64,000 nucleotides of DNA from CBDHEY01 sp965262305 (GTDB taxonomy: Bacteria; Pseudomonadota; Gammaproteobacteria; Pseudomonadales; Cellvibrionaceae), in contig CBDHEY010000004.1 in assembly GCA_965262305.1 (NCBI GenBank), forward strand, positions 372,001-436,000, written 5' to 3'. This document shows, piece by piece, positions 60,544 through 64,000 of the stretch. The translations under genes and the position numbers were made by a program. Every line of letters starts with the position of its first letter. Position 1 is the stretch's first letter. Under the pieces are notes generated by a model. That model was not told the origin of the DNA. It did not search any database and saw only the letters and a list, made by a program, of their open reading frames with translations.

Positions 60544-61326
60544 ATGCTGAAAAGACACAGAATTCAATTTCCTAGAATTGAGTCTTCGAGCCTTGATCAA
60601 GATGAAGCCTTTTTCTTCCTCCAAACTTCAGATAAAGACAGAAAAATCAGATTCCATGATTATGACGAAATCTATCAGGTACCTGGGCTCTACGAGCAAA
60701 TTTTCTATGACCGCCTTAAATGCTCGTCACCTACTAAAGTTGCTACGATTCTTGAATCCTCTGTGAGACAGTCGAACGATAATATAACTGAACTAAGAGT
60801 TTTAGACTTAGGTGCCGGAAACGGTATCATGGGAGAGGAGCTGAAGAGAAGGGGTGTTTCACGTATAGTAGGTGTAGATATTATTCCGGAAGCTTACGAG
60901 GCGACTATTCGAGATCGCCCTGGTATTTACGATGATTACTACATACAGGATTTTACAAAATTAGACAGTGACACCCGACAAGATATTGCTTCATGGCAAT
61001 ATGATTGCATGGTTAGTGTTGCTGCTTTAGGCTTCGGAGACATTCCATCCAGGGCATTTATAGAAGCCTTTAATATTATTAACAACGAGGGGTGGGTCGC
61101 ATTTAATATCAAAGAAACCTTTCTTGATCACTCGGATAACACTGGCTTTTCTAGACTGATACGTGAACTTATATTTTCTGAATATTTGGATATCTATCAT
61201 ATTGAAAGGTATCGGCATCGCTTGTCAATTGATGGGGAACCTCTTTTTTATTTTGCGATTGCAGGACGGAAAAATGCTGATGTTTCTGATGATTTCTTGA
61301 TATCAAATGAAGTTGTATTTGATTAA
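60544..61326 (+). CDS. Class I SAM-dependent methyltransferase
   Basis: 260 residues. An N-terminal helical part (YEQIFYDRLKCSSPTKVATIL) is followed by motif I RVLDLGAGNGIMGEELKRRG, VGVDIIPEAYEATIRDRPGIYDDYYIQDF, and motif DCMVSVAALGFGDIPSRAF. It looks like the Mg-/small-molecule methyltransferase type that recurs beside gyrB only by chance. Substrate unknown. Confidence 0.8.
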   Translation: MLKRHRIQFPRIESSSLDQDEAFFFLQTSDKDRKIRFHDYDEIYQVPGLYEQIFYDRLKCSSPTKVATILESSVRQSNDNITELRVLDLGAGNGIMGEELKRRGVSRIVGVDIIPEAYEATIRDRPGIYDDYYIQDFTKLDSDTRQDIASWQYDCMVSVAALGFGDIPSRAFIEAFNIINNEGWVAFNIKETFLDHSDNTGFSRLIRELIFSEYLDIYHIERYRHRLSIDGEPLFYFAIAGRKNADVSDDFLISNEVVFD

Positions 61327-61529
61327 GAACCTGCAAAGACAATTGCGACCCCTTAATATAAATTTTAGAAACATGACCGTTTACTAATGAATTACTCATT
61401 GGAAAGACCGGAAATTTAGATTTAAGTTTTAGTTTCTTCTAACTTCCCTTTTGGGTTTCATACGGCCTGGTAGTCTCTCGCAATTATTAAAAATTTATAT
61501 CAAATAAAAAAGCGGTAAGAAGTGATAAT

Positions 61530-61569
61530 AAAAAGATTTAACTGTTTTTATATACAGTTAAATCTTTTT
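61530..61569. terminator. Strong bidirectional terminator
   Basis: A 16-bp perfect stem AAAAAGATTTAACTGT / ACAGTTAAATCTTTTT with 8-base loop lies between the convergent methyltransferase and gyrB genes. Poly-A and poly-T flanks let it end transcription from both sides. Confidence 0.92.
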
Positions 61570-61659
61570 TAGTAAGTATTCCATGTATTCACAAATCGTT
61601 GTTTTTTGAAGATATATTAGCTAGTTATCTCAGCTCTTATCAAAACCCATCTATTCTAA

Positions 61660-64000
61660 TCACACATCCAAATTAGCAACCGACAGCGCATTGGTTTCGA
61701 TAAAATCTCGTCTCGGTTCAACATGGTCGCCCATTAAACAGGTAAACATTTGATCTGCACCGATAGCATCGTCGATAGTCACCTGTAGCATACGACGATT
61801 AGTTTGGTCCATCGTCGTTTCCCAAAGCTGTTCAGGGTTCATTTCACCGAGACCTTTGTAACGTTGAATCGCATAACCTTTTTTGGATTCCGCCATGATT
61901 TTTTCCAAAGCTTCTTTAAAACTTTCAACTTCGATCTTACGTTCCCCTTTAGCTACGTAAGCTCCTGGCTCGATAAGTCCATTGAGTTGTTCACCAAGAG
62001 ATAACATGGTTTTGTAGTCGGCGGAAGAAAAGAGTTCAGCATTAAGTAAATGACCTTGTTCTATGCCGTGCGCGGTCACATCTACCTCGGGAAGATATTG
62101 ATGCCTTTCTGTATCTTCAACACATTTCACCGAATACTTGTGGGTTTTCGAGATTAGATTAAGAGCTTCCACTTTTTCAGCGAGTTGATCACACCATGCT
62201 TTTACATCTTCTTCATTAGATAGTGATTCAAAACTTAGCACAGGCAGATAGATAAGCTGTTCAAGAATTTCTTTCGGGTATAAGCGAGAAAGCTTTTCTA
62301 TTTTGGAAAAAACATTGCGATATTCATTGACCATTCTTTCTAGCTGTTCACCGGAAAGCGCCGGCGCATCTGCCGAAACATGTAACGAAGAAGTTTCAAC
62401 AGCAGTATTGGTTAAGAATTCTGTTAACGCATCGTCGTCTTTCAAATACTGTTCTTGCTTGCCTTTAGACACTTTATACAGGGGTGGCTGTGCAATATAA
62501 ATATGCCCACGCTCGATGAGTTCAGGCATTTGTCTGAAGAAGAAGGTTAGAAGAAGTGTGCGAATATGGGATCCATCCACATCAGCATCGGTCATTATCA
62601 CAATGCTGTGGTATCGAAGTTTATCGGGGTTAAACTCTGACGTACCGATTCCGCAGCCTAAAGCGGTAATAAGAGTGCCCACTTCAGCACTGGAAAGCAT
62701 TTTATCGAAACGTGCTTTTTCGACATTTAGAATCTTACCTTTCAAGGGTAAAATCGCTTGTGTTCGTCTATCACGGCCTTGCTTTGCTGAGCCCCCTGCA
62801 GAATCACCCTCCACCAGGTAGATTTCAGAAAGTGCTGGATCTTTCTCTTGGCAATCGGCGAGTTTCCCAGGTAAACCTGCGATATCTAGCGCGCCTTTTC
62901 TTCGGGTCATTTCTCTGGCTTTTCTAGCTGCTTCGCGTGCCTTGGCTGCTTCTAGCATTTTACCAACAATAAGCTTTGCTTCTTGGGGGTTTTCTAAAAG
63001 AAATTCCGATAGTTTTTCACCCATCTCTTGTTCTACAGCGCTTTTCACTTCTGAAGAAACCAGTTTATCTTTCGTTTGAGAAGAGAATTTAGGATCAGGA
63101 ACCTTTACGGAAACAATGGCGGTGAGCCCTTCACGAGCATCATCACCTGTGGTGTTGATTTTTTCTTTTTTGCCAAATCCTTCCCTTTCGATATAGTTGT
63201 TAAGACAACGAGTTAAGGCACCTCGGAAACCAGCCAAGTGTGTACCGCCGTCTCTTTGAGGAATGTTGTTGGTGTAGCAGAAGATATTTTCTTGGAAGCT
63301 GTCGTTCCACTGCAGTGCCACTTCAACGCCAACGCCATCTTCTTCTCGATGGGAGTTAAAATGGACAACCTTGTTAATGGGGTTTTTATTTTGATTCAAA
63401 TAATCCACAAAAGCAGAGAGCCCACCTTCGTATTCAAAAACGTTTTCTTCAGCGGTACGCTCATCATGAAGTACGATACGAACACCTGAGTTTAAGAATG
63501 AAAGCTCTCTAAGACGCTTAGCAAGTTGGTCGTATTGGAATTCAATGTTGTTAAAAGTTTCAGCCGAAGGATGAAAATGAATTTCTGTTCCAGATTTATC
63601 GGTTTCACCTAAGACTTTCAAAGGCTCTTGCGGTACACCGTGCACATAGATTTGCTCGTAAAGTTTACCCTGACGGCGAATCGTTAGCTTGAGTTTGGAA
63701 GACAGCGCATTAACAACGGAAACACCCACGCCATGCAAACCGCCTGAGACCTTGTAAGTATTATCATCGAACTTACCACCGGCATGCAGTACCGTCATAA
63801 TCACTTCTGCTGCAGATACGCCTTCTTCGTGCATTTCGGTAGGAATACCACGGCCATTGTCTGAAACACTAACGGATTCATCCGGATGAATAATTACTCT
63901 TATCTCGGAGCAGTGTCCGGCTAGGGCTTCATCAATCGAGTTATCGACAATTTCGAAAACCATATGATGGAGGCCGGTTCCATCGTCAGTATCACCAATA
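61660..64000 (-). CDS. gyrB: DNA gyrase subunit B, 5' end beyond the window
   Basis: The frame is open to the last base; the visible 780 residues start at IGDTDDGTGLHHMVFEIVDNSIDEALAGHC in the GHKL ATPase domain (E of EIVDNS is the catalytic base, N of VDNSIDEA binds Mg-ATP). The transducer domain, the TOPRIM core (EGDSAGGSAKQGRDRRTQ, IVIMTDADVDGSHIRTLL) and the C-terminus MGDHVEPRRDFIETNA follow. The insert of about 170 residues after the TOPRIM core (LKDDDALTEFL.. to LGEQLNGLI) is typical of gammaproteobacterial GyrB. With GyrA it introduces negative supercoils. Only about 25-30 N-terminal residues are missing. Confidence 0.97.
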   Translation of the reverse strand, partial: IGDTDDGTGLHHMVFEIVDNSIDEALAGHCSEIRVIIHPDESVSVSDNGRGIPTEMHEEGVSAAEVIMTVLHAGGKFDDNTYKVSGGLHGVGVSVVNALSSKLKLTIRRQGKLYEQIYVHGVPQEPLKVLGETDKSGTEIHFHPSAETFNNIEFQYDQLAKRLRELSFLNSGVRIVLHDERTAEENVFEYEGGLSAFVDYLNQNKNPINKVVHFNSHREEDGVGVEVALQWNDSFQENIFCYTNNIPQRDGGTHLAGFRGALTRCLNNYIEREGFGKKEKINTTGDDAREGLTAIVSVKVPDPKFSSQTKDKLVSSEVKSAVEQEMGEKLSEFLLENPQEAKLIVGKMLEAAKAREAARKAREMTRRKGALDIAGLPGKLADCQEKDPALSEIYLVEGDSAGGSAKQGRDRRTQAILPLKGKILNVEKARFDKMLSSAEVGTLITALGCGIGTSEFNPDKLRYHSIVIMTDADVDGSHIRTLLLTFFFRQMPELIERGHIYIAQPPLYKVSKGKQEQYLKDDDALTEFLTNTAVETSSLHVSADAPALSGEQLERMVNEYRNVFSKIEKLSRLYPKEILEQLIYLPVLSFESLSNEEDVKAWCDQLAEKVEALNLISKTHKYSVKCVEDTERHQYLPEVDVTAHGIEQGHLLNAELFSSADYKTMLSLGEQLNGLIEPGAYVAKGERKIEVESFKEALEKIMAESKKGYAIQRYKGLGEMNPEQLWETTMDQTNRRMLQVTIDDAIGADQMFTCLMGDHVEPRRDFIETNALSVANLDV

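Noticed and set aside
62516..62927. Plus-strand frames inside gyrB
   Set aside because: Antisense shadows of a highly conserved gene.

Overview
The window is chromosomal DNA of an AT-rich gammaproteobacterium, probably marine. The 5'-truncated gyrB at the right edge carries the long insert typical of gammaproteobacterial GyrB. Other pointers are a YqhC/YqhD pair, a giant DUF4347 adhesin with a GlyGly-CTERM-type signal, and a DUF1800/DUF1501 gene pair. I cannot name the genus from sequence alone.

Layout. (1) 1-4430 is ordinary chromosome: a Fur-family regulator, formamidase amiF, a PhyH dioxygenase, an ArsR/SRPBCC pair and a second SRPBCC protein, closed by a hairpin terminator. (2) About 4751-20922 is the most striking region: roughly 28 integron gene cassettes separated by attC sites (5' RYYYAAC-like ends, 3' GCGTTAT/GCGTTAG-like ends), nearly all with the gene on the plus strand. 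No integron integrase is in the window, so this is a CALIN-type array, or a chromosomal integron that lost intI. Cargo is mostly small proteins of cassette-typical families (DUF4279, DUF695-like, DUF2071, DUF2971, DUF2750, DUF4240, NTF2-like, GNAT, small membrane and lipoproteins), a cold-shock protein, two toxin-antitoxin operons (brnT-brnA, parD-parE), a probable pore-forming toxin with a membrane immunity protein, and a LAS-type metallopeptidase. Several cassettes are decaying: in-frame stops, frameshifts, a chimeric 3' end, fused cassettes and degenerate or collapsed attC sites. (3) 20921-37538 is accessory chromosome: a MarR-type regulator with a Cys-rich tail and two palindromic operators, divergent from a glutaredoxin-like/secreted-protein operon; yqhD-yqhC; LysE exporter; lipoprotein; AAC(6')-like acetyltransferase; Rrf2 regulator; TetR-ABC1 kinase operon; second PhyH enzyme; SRAP protein. 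(4) 37755-46000 holds a secreted trypsin-like protease with strong terminator, an IS30 remnant beside a truncated methyltransferase, the Tat-exported DUF1501 protein with its DUF1800 partner, and a 1.4 kb gene-poor stretch with an IS91-like remnant. (5) 46214-58164 has a sulfotransferase and one 3667-codon gene: a surface protein with DUF4347, many Ig-like/cadherin-like repeats, an internal GlyGly-CTERM-type sorting signal, and then an outer-membrane beta-barrel in the same frame. (6) The right end has a DUF4153 membrane protein, a methyltransferase, a bidirectional terminator and gyrB.

Functionally, the cassette array looks like a bank of mobile small genes. Without a visible integrase, its toxin-antitoxin and toxin-immunity cassettes could help retain it while non-essential cassettes erode. 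The chromosomal genes around it are secreted/surface proteins, detoxification enzymes and their one-component regulators.
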